From an uncultured Mailhella sp. (GTDB lineage Bacteria; Desulfobacterota; Desulfovibrionia; Desulfovibrionales; Desulfovibrionaceae): DNA of 13,725 bases. Under the pieces are notes generated by a model, which did not search any database, was not told where the DNA came from, and saw only the letters and a program-made list of their open reading frames with translations. This document shows positions 1-7,941 of this stretch, one piece after another; the first letter of the stretch is position 1; each line of letters begins with the position of its first letter. The DNA lies in NCBI GenBank assembly GCA_910579055.1, contig CAJTSU010000001.1, forward strand, positions 62,587 through 76,311. The letters run 5' to 3'. Made by a program: the position numbers and the translations under genes.

Positions 1-25
1 GGGGGCGTCGCTCCAAGCTCGCTAC

Positions 26-75
26 GCTCGCGCCTCCGGCGGTCAAGGTTATGTTCAACACTATTCTGCAACACA
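26..75. repeat. Dispersed repeat, copy A (pairs with 7876-7925)
   Basis: These 50 bases match 7876-7925 in the same orientation at 45 of 50 positions by eye, with an exact offset of 7850 and no gaps. The conserved core contains a small CGCC-TCC-GGCG hairpin followed by ATGTTCAACACTATT. It lies 45 nt upstream of mtgA. The similarity to the left of position 26 is poorer and cannot be followed beyond the window edge. The family is unidentified: it could be a REP-like intergenic repeat or the remnant end of a mobile element. Confidence 0.7.
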
Positions 76-120
76 GCGGCTTTTAAAAGAGGCTTGTTTT
101 TCTCCTGCGGTTAGTCTGTC

Positions 121-852
121 ATGAATCTGGTGCGAACTGTCATTCTGCGCTGGAAGCGGCACCCGGTGCGCGGCGCGCTGTTCGGCCTTGCGCTACTGCC
201 GGCGCTGAACATCGGCCGTTATGTGCTCTGGCCGCCCGTAGGCCAACTGGCCACTGTCAACCCGCCTTTCACCGCCATGATGGAACACCGCCGCGAGCAA
301 TGGGACAGGGATCGGGCAAAACAGCGTAAAGCCCCCAAAGACATGCCCATGCGCCAGATCTGGATGCCGCTTGAACGTATTTCTCCCCATCTGCGCAAGG
401 CCGTGGTCATTTCAGAGGATGACACATTCTGGGAGCACAACGGATTCAATTTCACCACCATGCAAAACGCTCTGGAGCGCAATCTGAAAAAAGGACGCAT
501 GGCCGCAGGGGGAAGCACCATCACCCAGCAACTGGCCAAAAACCTGTGGTTTACGCCCGAACGCTCCATCATGCGCAAAATCAAAGAGGCTGTCATGGCC
601 TGCCGTCTGGAGCTGCTGCTGAACAAGGAACGCATTCTGGAGCTCTACCTCAATGTGGCAGAATGGGGCAACGGCATTTACGGCGCGGAGGCGGCGGCCC
701 GGCACTATTTCGGCAAATCTGCCGCGGCCCTTACCACATACGAGGCGGCAAGCATGGCGGCCATTCTTCCCGCTCCGCTCAAACGCACGCCCTCCTCGCC
801 CCTGGTCAGGAGGCTGGCCGCCCGGCTGGTAAAACGCATTCCCCTGTATTGA
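121..852 (+). CDS. mtgA: Monofunctional biosynthetic peptidoglycan transglycosylase
   Basis: A GT51-family enzyme that polymerises lipid II into glycan strands at the outer face of the inner membrane, without a transpeptidase domain. Family motifs appear in order: EDDTFWEH at residues 99-107 with the presumed catalytic Glu99, GGSTITQQLAKNL at 130-142, RKIKE at 152-156 and KERILELYLN at 169-178, followed by EWGNGIYG. A hydrophobic stretch near residues 17-37 behind a basic N-terminus is the likely membrane anchor. The length of 243 aa is normal for MtgA, and no penicillin-binding domain follows. This is the only possible ATG start after an in-frame TAG at 112-114. No clear Shine-Dalgarno sequence is seen, so translation may be weak. 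It is the first gene of the window, with no functional link to the secretion locus visible. Confidence 0.93.
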   Translation: MNLVRTVILRWKRHPVRGALFGLALLPALNIGRYVLWPPVGQLATVNPPFTAMMEHRREQWDRDRAKQRKAPKDMPMRQIWMPLERISPHLRKAVVISEDDTFWEHNGFNFTTMQNALERNLKKGRMAAGGSTITQQLAKNLWFTPERSIMRKIKEAVMACRLELLLNKERILELYLNVAEWGNGIYGAEAAARHYFGKSAAALTTYEAASMAAILPAPLKRTPSSPLVRRLAARLVKRIPLY

Positions 853-925
853 GCCGAACCTGTCCGCCCGGCACGCCGTGTTGATCGTGCCCTGCAAATT
901 CCGTATGATTATTCTCTTGTCACCA

Positions 926-945
926 CGGACGGCCCCGCCGTTCCG
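926..945 (+). terminator. Hairpin between mtgA and the oxidoreductase, weak terminator candidate
   Basis: CGGACGGC (926-933) pairs with GCCGTTCCG (937-945) around a CCC loop, with one bulged T. The downstream sequence is only mildly T-rich and has no solid T run, so the terminator reading is tentative. The hairpin sits in the 180-nt gap after mtgA, and its main alternative is a simple structured leader for the next gene. Confidence 0.2.
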
Positions 946-1032
946 ACTTGTCTGTTTTCATACCTTTCCCGGCCGGGCAGGGAGGCTACCGCGCCATTTC
1001 CGGGCCGGACGCACAGCGCAAGGAGAATACTC

Positions 1033-1935
1033 ATGTCCGACAAAGCGCGTATCGGGTGGATCGGCACCGGCGTCATGGGTTCCGCCATGGCCGGCCATCT
1101 GCTGGCAGCGGGCTACCCCCTGACCATCTACAGCCGCACCAAATCCAAGTGTCAGTCTCTGCTGGAAAACGGCGCGTCCTGGGCCGCTTGCCCGGCTGAA
1201 GTCGGTGAGGCAAGCGATATTGTCTTTTCCATTGTCGGCTACCCCAAGGATGTGGAAGAAGTCACCATTGGCGGGCGCGGCTGCCTTGCGGGCCTGAAGG
1301 AAGGCGGCATTATCTGCGATATGACCACCTCCAGCCCGGCTCTTGCCAGGCGCATTGCGGAAGAAGCGGCAAAACAGGGCCACTTTGCGCTGGACGCCCC
1401 TGTCACCGGCGGCGATGTCGGCGCGCGTGAAGCCCGGCTATCCATTTTTGTCGGCGGGGAACGTGCCGCGTATGAAAAAGCATTGCCCTGTCTTGAAGCC
1501 ATGGGCAAAAAAATTCTGCACTGCGGCGATGCGGGCGCGGGGCAGTATGCCAAGCTGGCCAACCAGGTGGCTATTGCCGGGGTCATGTTCAGCGTGTGCG
1601 AATCTCTGCTTTTTGCGCAGGAAGCCGGAATCGACGTAGCCAAGTGGCGGGATCTGGTCGGCTCCGGAGCCGCCGGAAGCGCGGCCATGAACACGCTTGG
1701 CGTCCGTCTGCTGGGGCAGGATTACGAACCCGGCTTCTTTGTTGACCACTTCATCAAGGATCTGGGCCTCTGTCTGGAGGAATGCCGCCGCATGGGCCTT
1801 GTTCTGCCCGGCGTGGAACTGGCTGAAGAACTGTATCGCTCCGTTCAGGCCAGAGGCGAAGGCAGGAAGGGGACTCAGATTCTGGTCAAGGTGCTGGCCG
1901 AACTCTCCGGCAAAACCTGGAACAGTCATCCCTGA
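1033..1935 (+). CDS. NAD(P)-dependent oxidoreductase, 3-hydroxyisobutyrate dehydrogenase family
   Basis: A beta-hydroxyacid dehydrogenase of 300 aa, the usual length. The N-terminal Rossmann fold carries GTGVMG at 11-16. The family substrate-binding motif DAPVTGG is at 121-127, and GQYAKLANQ at 170-178 supplies the conserved catalytic Lys174. KDLGL at 242-246 in the all-helical C-terminal domain is also typical. Family members reduce or oxidise small beta-hydroxyacids such as 3-hydroxyisobutyrate, tartronate semialdehyde or succinic semialdehyde, and the substrate cannot be chosen from this sequence. The start is well supported by AAGGAG seven bases before the ATG. The gene stands alone with its own terminator downstream, and its cofactor preference is undetermined. 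Confidence 0.9.
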   Translation: MSDKARIGWIGTGVMGSAMAGHLLAAGYPLTIYSRTKSKCQSLLENGASWAACPAEVGEASDIVFSIVGYPKDVEEVTIGGRGCLAGLKEGGIICDMTTSSPALARRIAEEAAKQGHFALDAPVTGGDVGAREARLSIFVGGERAAYEKALPCLEAMGKKILHCGDAGAGQYAKLANQVAIAGVMFSVCESLLFAQEAGIDVAKWRDLVGSGAAGSAAMNTLGVRLLGQDYEPGFFVDHFIKDLGLCLEECRRMGLVLPGVELAEELYRSVQARGEGRKGTQILVKVLAELSGKTWNSHP

Positions 1936-1961
1936 GATCCGCCGCCTTTATATCCTCCATG

Positions 1962-1998
1962 CGCCGGAATTTCCAGAGAACGTCCGGCGTTTTTATTT
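1962..1998 (+). terminator. Rho-independent terminator after the oxidoreductase
   Basis: CGCCGGA (1962-1968) and TCCGGCG (1983-1989) form a perfect 7-bp stem followed directly by TTTTTATTT. It lies 26 nt past the oxidoreductase stop and faces the convergent T1SS operon. On the minus strand the same hairpin lacks a following T run, so it probably serves the plus strand only. No separate terminator for the minus-strand operon was found in this gap. Confidence 0.8.
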
Positions 1999-2044
1999 AT
2001 GCCGCCCGGCGGGCCGGAGCAAAACCATACGGCCAACACGCTTC

Positions 2045-3499
2045 TTAGCGTTCCCGCAGGGCGTTCTGACGGGCCTTGAGAATGGGCTTGAGCAGATAGT
2101 CCAGCACGGATTTTTTGCCGGTGAGAATGTCCACCTGCGCCATCATGCCGGGAATGATAGGAAGCTTTTCCATGTGATAGACCAGTTCCGTCGCCTTGGT
2201 ACGGAGTATGGCCCGGTAATAGAATTCTTCCTGCGCGCCCCGCATTTCCTTGATGGTATCGGCGCTGATCTGCTCAAGGGTGGCTTCCAGCCCTCCGTAT
2301 ATGGAAAAGTCATATGCCGAAATCTTGACCATGGCCTTCTGGCCTGGGTGAAGAAAGGCCACATCCGCCGGGCGTATGTGGGCTTCGACAAGCAGCGTGT
2401 CATTGAGCGGGACGATTTCCATAATCGGTTCGCCGGGCTTGACCACTCCCCCTACCGTGGAGATATGGATGCGCTGTATGGTTCCCTGGAGAGGGGAGCG
2501 CAGTTCGGTTCTCGTTACCCGGTCGCCGCCCGCGCTCAGGGTTTCCCGGAGGCTGGCAAGCTCGACATGACGCTTGTTCAGTTCATCCACAACGGTGGCG
2601 CCAATCTCCGCCTGCCGCGAAGCGATGCGCTGCTCGGCTTCCTGCGCGGCGCTCAGGGCGCGGGGAATGGATGCGGCAAGCTGGGCCGCCTCCCCCTGAA
2701 GATTGTTGACCTTCTGCTCCAGCTCAAGGAAGGAAACGCGGGAATAGGCGCGTTTCTGAACCAGCGGCTGGGCGATGTCGCGCTGTTCAATGGCCAGCAT
2801 CAGACTTTTGTCCGTCTGGGTTTTGCGGGCCTCAAGCTCCTTCACTTCCGCCTGGCGCTGCCGAACCTGGGCTTCCAGCAGGGCCAGCTCGCTTTTGCGC
2901 TGTCGCATGCGGGAGTTGTACAGGGCCATCTGGTTGGCGATGATCTGCCGGCGTATGGCCAGTGCGTCCGATTCCTCCGCCTCCGCCGTGGCGTCGTAGA
3001 GATTTTTCAGAATATCCTCACCGAAATCGGGAGGATAGACCGGAGCCGTGCCGCTCAGTTCCGCGTCCAGACGGATGATGGACGCGGCGGCCTCAAGGGC
3101 TCTGTTGACAGCGTCGCGGTAGGTGGAGGCCGCCATTTCATTGGAAAGGCGGGCCAGCAGCGCCCCTTTTTCCACCACCTGCCCCTCATATACCAGAACT
3201 TCCTGCAGAATGCCGCCTTCAAGATTCTGGATGGTCTGGGTACGCTGAGCCGAAACTATCTGCCCCTGGGCATGCGTGACTTCGTCAATGTCCGTCATCC
3301 CGGCCCAGCCGAGAAAGCAGAGAAAGAAAATTCCCACGGCCAGGGACAGCAGGCGGGCGCTCCGCTCCGGCATACGGGCGAGCGCCGCGTCAACTTCATT
3401 GGCATAGGGCAGTTCTTCCCGGTCAAGGCGCGGGCCTTTGTCCATGCCGGGGAGGGGGCCGCGGGCCGGATGCCTGTCGGGGGCGTCAGGGCTGGTCAT
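2045..3499 (-). CDS. T1SS periplasmic adaptor, HlyD family (LapC-like)
   Basis: The membrane-fusion protein that links the inner-membrane ABC exporter to the TolC-type channel. In this 484-aa protein a cytoplasmic N-terminus of about 48 residues precedes one membrane segment (about 49-68). A lipoyl-like half with NLEGGILQEVLVYEGQ follows (92-107), then long heptad-rich coiled coils (about 125-325). The second lipoyl/beta-barrel half begins near TELRSPLQGTI (331-341). The C-terminus has GMMAQVDILTGKKSVLDYLL (451-470), a hallmark of the family. The ATG overlaps the upstream exporter's stop as ATGA, indicating translational coupling, and GGGAG lies about 8 nt upstream. It is the last gene of the three-gene operon. 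LapC/LssD-type adaptors are the closest functional comparison. Confidence 0.93.
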   Translation of the reverse strand: MTSPDAPDRHPARGPLPGMDKGPRLDREELPYANEVDAALARMPERSARLLSLAVGIFFLCFLGWAGMTDIDEVTHAQGQIVSAQRTQTIQNLEGGILQEVLVYEGQVVEKGALLARLSNEMAASTYRDAVNRALEAAASIIRLDAELSGTAPVYPPDFGEDILKNLYDATAEAEESDALAIRRQIIANQMALYNSRMRQRKSELALLEAQVRQRQAEVKELEARKTQTDKSLMLAIEQRDIAQPLVQKRAYSRVSFLELEQKVNNLQGEAAQLAASIPRALSAAQEAEQRIASRQAEIGATVVDELNKRHVELASLRETLSAGGDRVTRTELRSPLQGTIQRIHISTVGGVVKPGEPIMEIVPLNDTLLVEAHIRPADVAFLHPGQKAMVKISAYDFSIYGGLEATLEQISADTIKEMRGAQEEFYYRAILRTKATELVYHMEKLPIIPGMMAQVDILTGKKSVLDYLLKPILKARQNALRER

Positions 3500-5793
3500 G
3501 CGTTCTTCTCCCTATGCGCCTGCCTGCGCGCTTCCGGGCGGGAAAGCCCGGCCTTTCCGTCACCGGCTCGGCCTGCGCCGGCGTGGGCCGTCCGTTCCTT
3601 CAGGCGGGCGAGCACAGCGTCGCGCGGGCCGTCCAGCATGATGCGGCCGCCGTCCATGACGATGAGGCGATCCACAATGGCCAGCAGGCTCATGCGATGG
3701 GTGATCAGCACCAGCGTTTTGCCGGGGCAGGCGTTTTTCAGGCCTTTGAGAATAAGGTGTTCGGAATCGGAGTCCATGTTGCTGGTAGGTTCATCGAGAA
3801 TAAGCACATCCGGGTCGCGCACCAGTGCGCGAGCCAATGCCACGGCCTGGCGCTGTCCGCCGGAAAGGTTGCGCCCCTGTTCCCCCACCTGCGCGCCGAA
3901 GCCTGCGGGGTTCTGCGCGATGAAGCCGGCCGCTCCCGCCAGTGATGCGGCGCGCAGTACAAGATGATCGTTGATGGAGGGATCGCCCAGTGTGATGTTG
4001 TCCCGAATCGAGCCATAGAACAGCACCACCTCCTGAGGCAGAACGCCGATGCGCCCTCTCAGCTCCGCCTCGGGCATCTGGCGGATATCCACGCCGCCGA
4101 ACTTCACCGCGCCTTCGGCGGGCTGGTAAAGCCCGATGAGCAGCTTGCCCAGCGTGGACTTGCCGGAGCCCATGCGCCCGATGACGCCCACGCGTTCGCC
4201 GGGGCGGATACGCAGGCTGATGCCGCTTAACGAGGCCCGCTGCGCGCCCGGATAGGTGAAACTCACGTCCTCCATGGCCAGAGAGGGTGAAAGCGATCCG
4301 AAATCCATGCCCCCGCTCTTTTCCTCCCGTTCGTCGCGCAGGTTCATGATGATGTCCAGGGCCTTGAGCGAAACGCGGGAGTTCTGGAGGCGGGAAAGCA
4401 GCGTAGCCAGCTGCATGAGCGGGGCCATGGCCCGCCCCACCAGGATATTGGAGCCGATGAGGCCACCCATGGTCATCTCGCCCGCGCTGATGCGGTACAC
4501 GCCCCAAATCACCATGCCCACGGTGACGGCATGAGTCACCAGCATGAAAGAGGTCACGGCGAGATTGTTGTAGTTGCGGGAAACGGCCGCCTGCCGGGCG
4601 GACGTGTCGGAAACCTGCTCCCATTTCGTTTGCATCCGGCTTTCCGCCATGCAGGCCTTGATGGTTTCCAGCCCGTTGACCATTTCCACCAGCAGGGCGT
4701 TTTTCTGCATGTTCTGCTTGTAATTCTGCTCCACCGCGCGCCTGGATCGCGCCTGAAGACAGAGCCCCAGGCAGATGAGCACGGGAACCGCCACCAGGGG
4801 CAGCACCACGATATCCCCGCCGATGAAGGCCACAAGCAGCAGAAAGAGTATCATGAAGGGCAGATCGATACAGGCGAGCAGTGTGGATGAGCTGAAGAAC
4901 TCGCGCAATGACTCGAATTCGCGCAGATTGTTGACCAGCCCTCCCGTGGATTCCGGCTTGTCGTCCAGGCGCATGGCAAGCACCTTGCCCACCAGCATGC
5001 TGGAGAGCACCACATCCGCATTGCGCCCGGCCACATCGACGAAGCGCCCGCGCAGATAACGCAGGATAAAATCGAACAGGTAGGCGATGAGAATGCCCGC
5101 GGCCAGGGCCCACAGCGTCTCAATGGCGTTGTTGGGCACCACGCGATCGTAGACGTTCATGACGAAAAGCGGGCTGAGCACGGCAATCAGGTTGATGATC
5201 ACGCTGGCGAACGCCACATGGCGATAGATAGGGGCGTAGTGTCTGAGCACGTCCCAGAACCAGCGTGGCCCACGGGAAAGGCGCAGAGCCTCCGCGCGTT
5301 TGTCCGGCGTGACCTCCGGCGAGGCGAACAGGGCATAGCCGGAGTATTCCTTCCCCAGTTCCTCCGTGGGAACCACGCGAATGGCCTCGCCGTCCTCGGG
5401 AAAGATGACTTCCGCGCGGTCGCTTCCGAGCGAGAGCAGCACACAGGAACGATCGTGGCGCAGGAGCAGCACGCAGGGCAGGGTGAGGGGAGAAATGTTG
5501 TCCAGCGTCTCTCTGTACAGGATGCGTCCGCGCAATCCGACGTTCTCCGCTGCGCGCAGGCAGGCCGCCGGAGTGACGCGGCTCGCTCCGGCCAGACCAG
5601 CCATGAGCGATCGCGCTGATACATTACGCCCCTTGAGGCGGAGCAGGGTTGCCAGGCTGCGCAACAGGGGCGGCATGAAGTCCACATCGCACGGCGCAAG
5701 CGGCACTGCGGAGAGCCGCCTCTCCGCGGCGTTTCGCCGCGCATCAAGTGGTGTGTCAGCGTTATTTCGGGTAGCGTCCGGGGTTTGTGTCAC
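3496..5793 (-). CDS. T1SS ABC exporter, permease-ATPase with degenerate C39 domain (LapB/LssB-like)
   Basis: The inner-membrane half-transporter that drives adhesin export. Residues about 38-160 resemble the C39 peptidase-like domain, but the motif where the catalytic Cys belongs reads PPLLRSLATLLRLKG (41-55) with no Cys, so it should bind substrate rather than cleave a leader. Membrane segments occupy about 190-465. The nucleotide-binding domain has Walker A GRMGSGKST (539-547), Q-loop Gln587, signature LSGGQ (643-647), Walker B VLILDE (663-668) and switch His699. It ends in a basic, low-complexity tail after about residue 730. The start is GTG, supported by GGAGG six bases upstream, and overlaps the 3' end of the TolC gene by 32 nt. 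At 765 aa the length is slightly above the roughly 720 aa usual for LapB-type exporters because of both tails. Confidence 0.93.
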   Translation of the reverse strand: MTQTPDATRNNADTPLDARRNAAERRLSAVPLAPCDVDFMPPLLRSLATLLRLKGRNVSARSLMAGLAGASRVTPAACLRAAENVGLRGRILYRETLDNISPLTLPCVLLLRHDRSCVLLSLGSDRAEVIFPEDGEAIRVVPTEELGKEYSGYALFASPEVTPDKRAEALRLSRGPRWFWDVLRHYAPIYRHVAFASVIINLIAVLSPLFVMNVYDRVVPNNAIETLWALAAGILIAYLFDFILRYLRGRFVDVAGRNADVVLSSMLVGKVLAMRLDDKPESTGGLVNNLREFESLREFFSSSTLLACIDLPFMILFLLLVAFIGGDIVVLPLVAVPVLICLGLCLQARSRRAVEQNYKQNMQKNALLVEMVNGLETIKACMAESRMQTKWEQVSDTSARQAAVSRNYNNLAVTSFMLVTHAVTVGMVIWGVYRISAGEMTMGGLIGSNILVGRAMAPLMQLATLLSRLQNSRVSLKALDIIMNLRDEREEKSGGMDFGSLSPSLAMEDVSFTYPGAQRASLSGISLRIRPGERVGVIGRMGSGKSTLGKLLIGLYQPAEGAVKFGGVDIRQMPEAELRGRIGVLPQEVVLFYGSIRDNITLGDPSINDHLVLRAASLAGAAGFIAQNPAGFGAQVGEQGRNLSGGQRQAVALARALVRDPDVLILDEPTSNMDSDSEHLILKGLKNACPGKTLVLITHRMSLLAIVDRLIVMDGGRIMLDGPRDAVLARLKERTAHAGAGRAGDGKAGLSRPEARRQAHREKNA

Positions 5794-7255
5794 GATCCGC
5801 CTCCGGAATCATCAGGTTATGCCTGTGCGTCGTGCCGGTCAGGGGAAGAGGATCCTTGTCCCGTCTGCGGGCATCCCGGTGATGAACCGGCTCGTACAGA
5901 TCCCATCCATGAATGCGCCAGATGGGCAGGAGACGGCCCGTAATGCCGTAAATGCGCCAGGCGCCCACGACAATGTTGTTCCGGGCGGTCAGAAGCTCGG
6001 TTTCCGAGTTGTACAACTCGCTTTCCGCATCAAGAATATCAAGCAGACTGCGTTCCCCAAGCACAAACTGCTCCAGATAGGCGTCGCGCGTCAGGGTATT
6101 GAAGCGAACGGCTTCCTTGTAGTTTGCGGCCAGCCTCTGCGCCGTAAGCCATGCGTTCCACGCGTCGTCGATTTGCTGCCCCAGTTCATCCTGAAGATTT
6201 TGCAGTGTCATGCGCGCCTGACGCACCCGGGCCATGGCCGCTTTTTCTTCGGCAATATCCGCGCCGCTGCGGAACAGATTCCATGACATGGCAAGGCGGA
6301 TGTCCACGCTGTCGGTATCAAGATCCGCCGGGCCGCCGCGATGTGAGGTCTGAGGGCCGCCCTGGAGATTGATGACGGGCTGGCGGGCGGCTTCGGCCAG
6401 TTCCTTGTCGGCCTGCGCCGCGCGTATGTCGTCCACATAGGCCGCCAGCTTGGGGTTGGTCTTTTCGGCCTGGGCCATGATGTCCGCCGGGCCGTCGTAC
6501 ATGCCGTCGGGCATGCGCACAGGGTCAAGGTGCGCGGGCGCGCGGAAGCCGGTGAGCCGCTGATAGTTTCTTTCGGCTTCCTCAAGGGCAAGTTCGGCCT
6601 GGGTCAGAGTGGACTGGGCACGGGACAGACGCCCCTGCGTATGCGTGACTTCCGCCATGCTGTCCGCGCCAAGCTGTTCGCGGTTGCGGGTGTCGGCCAG
6701 AATCTTTTCATGCCGGTTCACGTTCTTTTTTGCCAGTTGTACCAGTTCGCGGTTGCGGATGACGTCAAGGTGGGCAATGAGCCCGTCCAGCGCATATGTT
6801 GTGGCGTTGTCAAACAGCCTTTCCTGCATGGAATCCAGAGTGGCCTGCGCGCTGCGCACGCGGCTGCGGGTCGCCAGGCCGTCCCACAGCGGCTGGGTGA
6901 CGGTGAGGCTGGCCCCGCTGAAGTGGTCAAAACTGGTGTCCGCATCCACGGCGCGGGTGGTGGAATTGCTCAGAGAGCCTACGCCGATGTGGGCTTCCGC
7001 ATCCACGCGCGGCCCCCAGCCCGCCTTGGCGCGGGTGACTTCGTGGCGGACAGCCTCACGGTTTTCCTGCAGGGCCGCCAGCCCCGCATGATGCTTGAGC
7101 ACCGCTTCCATGGTCTGCTTAACGCTGACGGAGCCGTGCTCAGGCACAGGGCCCTCCGCTCCGGCGGCGGATGGGTGGACAAGGCAGAGCGTTGCCAGAA
7201 CCATTGTCCCGGTCAGGAACGTGGCTGTGCGGGAAAGGGAAAAAACGGGAGTCAT
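5762..7255 (-). CDS. TolC-family outer-membrane channel of the T1SS
   Basis: The outer-membrane efflux protein that completes the export channel. From the start chosen here it is 497 aa. The signal peptide (residues 1-33) has a hydrophobic core followed by SAAGA|EG. The two pseudo-symmetric halves show the usual strand-turn motifs: TQPLWDG near 120-126 and MSWNLFRSG near 323-331, each followed by long helices. The C-terminal tail of about 50 residues is hydrophilic. The ATG at 7255 is preferred because AGAGGA lies eight bases before it and it opens a proper signal peptide. An in-frame ATG at 7393 would add 46 residues in front of that signal. It is the first gene of the operon, divergent from the adhesin, as expected for an adhesin-dedicated transporter. 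Confidence 0.92.
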   Translation of the reverse strand: MTPVFSLSRTATFLTGTMVLATLCLVHPSAAGAEGPVPEHGSVSVKQTMEAVLKHHAGLAALQENREAVRHEVTRAKAGWGPRVDAEAHIGVGSLSNSTTRAVDADTSFDHFSGASLTVTQPLWDGLATRSRVRSAQATLDSMQERLFDNATTYALDGLIAHLDVIRNRELVQLAKKNVNRHEKILADTRNREQLGADSMAEVTHTQGRLSRAQSTLTQAELALEEAERNYQRLTGFRAPAHLDPVRMPDGMYDGPADIMAQAEKTNPKLAAYVDDIRAAQADKELAEAARQPVINLQGGPQTSHRGGPADLDTDSVDIRLAMSWNLFRSGADIAEEKAAMARVRQARMTLQNLQDELGQQIDDAWNAWLTAQRLAANYKEAVRFNTLTRDAYLEQFVLGERSLLDILDAESELYNSETELLTARNNIVVGAWRIYGITGRLLPIWRIHGWDLYEPVHHRDARRRDKDPLPLTGTTHRHNLMIPEADRDTNPGRYPK

Positions 7256-7468
7256 CGGGAAAATCCTCTTGATGTTACTGTGCGTAATTTCTTTGTTGCA
7301 AAAAAGAGGCGTGCGGCATTGTCCGAATTTTCGGAAGGAGCGGCGGAGAAAAGGCTGTTCGGGCGGATCCTCCTGCCCTGTTCCGCGCGTCATGCGTGAA
7401 GCTGTCTCAGGGGGAACTTGTTGTTTCTCTGGTCAGACCATCATTACGGGTAAGTCCCCAAAGAGAAA

Positions 7469-7496
7469 TATGCGCCCCGGCCGGGGAACTCGCATA
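7469..7496 (-). terminator. Strong hairpin with T-rich tail on the minus strand; terminator or attenuator candidate
   Basis: TATGCG-CCCCGG (7469-7480) pairs with CCGGGG (7481-7486) and, after a 4-nt bulge AACT, with CGCATA (7491-7496), giving a 12-bp interrupted stem. The core CCCCGGCCGGGG is a perfect palindrome. Read on the minus strand the stem is followed by TTTCTCTTT. It lies 214 nt upstream of the TolC ATG, so it could attenuate operon transcription or end a minus-strand transcript from the repeat-rich region. As DNA it could instead be an operator. Confidence 0.35.
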
Positions 7497-7515
7497 GCGC
7501 ATGCTTCAAGTGTGG

Positions 7516-7539
7516 GACGTGACGTTTTTCAGACGTGAC
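7516..7539. promoter_or_regulatory. GACGTGAC direct repeat overlapping a CRP/FNR-like half-matched site
   Basis: GACGTGAC occurs at 7516-7523 and again at 7532-7539, 16 bp apart. Within it, GTGA-N6-TCAG (7519-7532) matches seven of eight positions of the GTGA-N6-TCAC core recognised by CRP/FNR-family regulators. Such regulators are common in Desulfovibrio-type bacteria, but their site preferences vary. The location between divergent units suits a regulator. The assignment rests on pattern only. Confidence 0.3.
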
Positions 7540-7603
7540 ATATCCTCCCGTTCACCTGAAAGGCGGGGAAAACACGCCAAAAAAGGGATGCGCAGGCAAT
7601 GTT

Positions 7604-7648
<45 letters not shown>

Positions 7649-7724
7649 AAGATCCGCGCCACCCTTAATTAAAATATATGGTTCTTATAACCGAAGCGGA
7701 AGCGTTCAGGCAAGGGGGAAAGAT

Positions 7725-7871
7725 GGCTATTTCGTTAAAAGTGGAAGATGCGGCAACATTCGTTGCCGCAAAGCCAGCCCGTGTTCCACACGGGCGAGCG
7801 GCAGTCGTCGGGCGACGAAGGAGCCTTACGAATGGCCACAGCAGGGATAAGGCAGCATGTATCCACGGCCA
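7725..7871. other. Cluster of stem-loops; possible structured RNA of unknown class
   Basis: A junction-like arrangement is visible by eye. An outer helix pairs GGCTATTTCGT (7725-7735) with ACGAATGGCC (7828-7837), with one bulged T and one G-U pair. It encloses a 9-bp hairpin (7749-7770, loop ATTC), a perfect 8-bp hairpin (7777-7795, loop TCC) and a 5- to 6-bp hairpin (7805-7818). The right arm can alternatively pair TGGCC (7833-7837) with GGCCA (7867-7871) around an inner GGATA/TATCC helix. The two pairings exclude each other, as in a switch. The strand is undetermined. The region sits directly beside the dispersed repeat and may be part of a longer repeat family. Confidence 0.35.
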
Positions 7872-7875
7872 GCTC

Positions 7876-7925
7876 GCTCGCGCCTCCGGCGGTCAGGGAT
7901 ATGTTCAACACTATTCCACAACAGA
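7876..7925. repeat. Dispersed repeat, copy B (pairs with 26-75)
   Basis: The second copy of the 50-nt repeat, with five mismatches to the first and the same orientation. Both copies lie upstream of a plus-strand gene. It follows the stem-loop cluster directly, so the full repeat unit may extend leftward into that cluster; the window start cuts copy A too early to compare. No target-site duplication or terminal inverted repeat was recognised. Confidence 0.7.
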
Positions 7926-7941
7926 GCCCCAATGATATTTG

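Noticed and set aside
1697..3967. Very long plus-strand open frame (756 codons) across the HlyD gene and the end of the exporter
   Set aside because: Antisense to well-supported genes, starts inside the oxidoreductase, and its translation shows no family motifs; an artefact of GC-rich codon use.
7256..7393. In-frame N-terminal extension of the TolC protein to an ATG at 7393
   Set aside because: It would place 46 hydrophilic, cysteine-containing residues before a proper signal peptide; the ATG at 7255 has a good ribosome-binding site.
7749..7830. Possible c-di-GMP (GEMM-I) riboswitch, because CGCAAAGCC occurs at 7767-7775
   Set aside because: The GAAA tetraloop, the GGGACG element and the tetraloop-receptor helix are missing, and the flanking hairpins do not fit the class.
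7723..7935. Possible small gene from ATG 7723, with GGGGG five bases upstream
   Set aside because: The start context is acceptable, but the product runs through the hairpins and the dispersed repeat and has no recognisable family; structured non-coding sequence explains it better.
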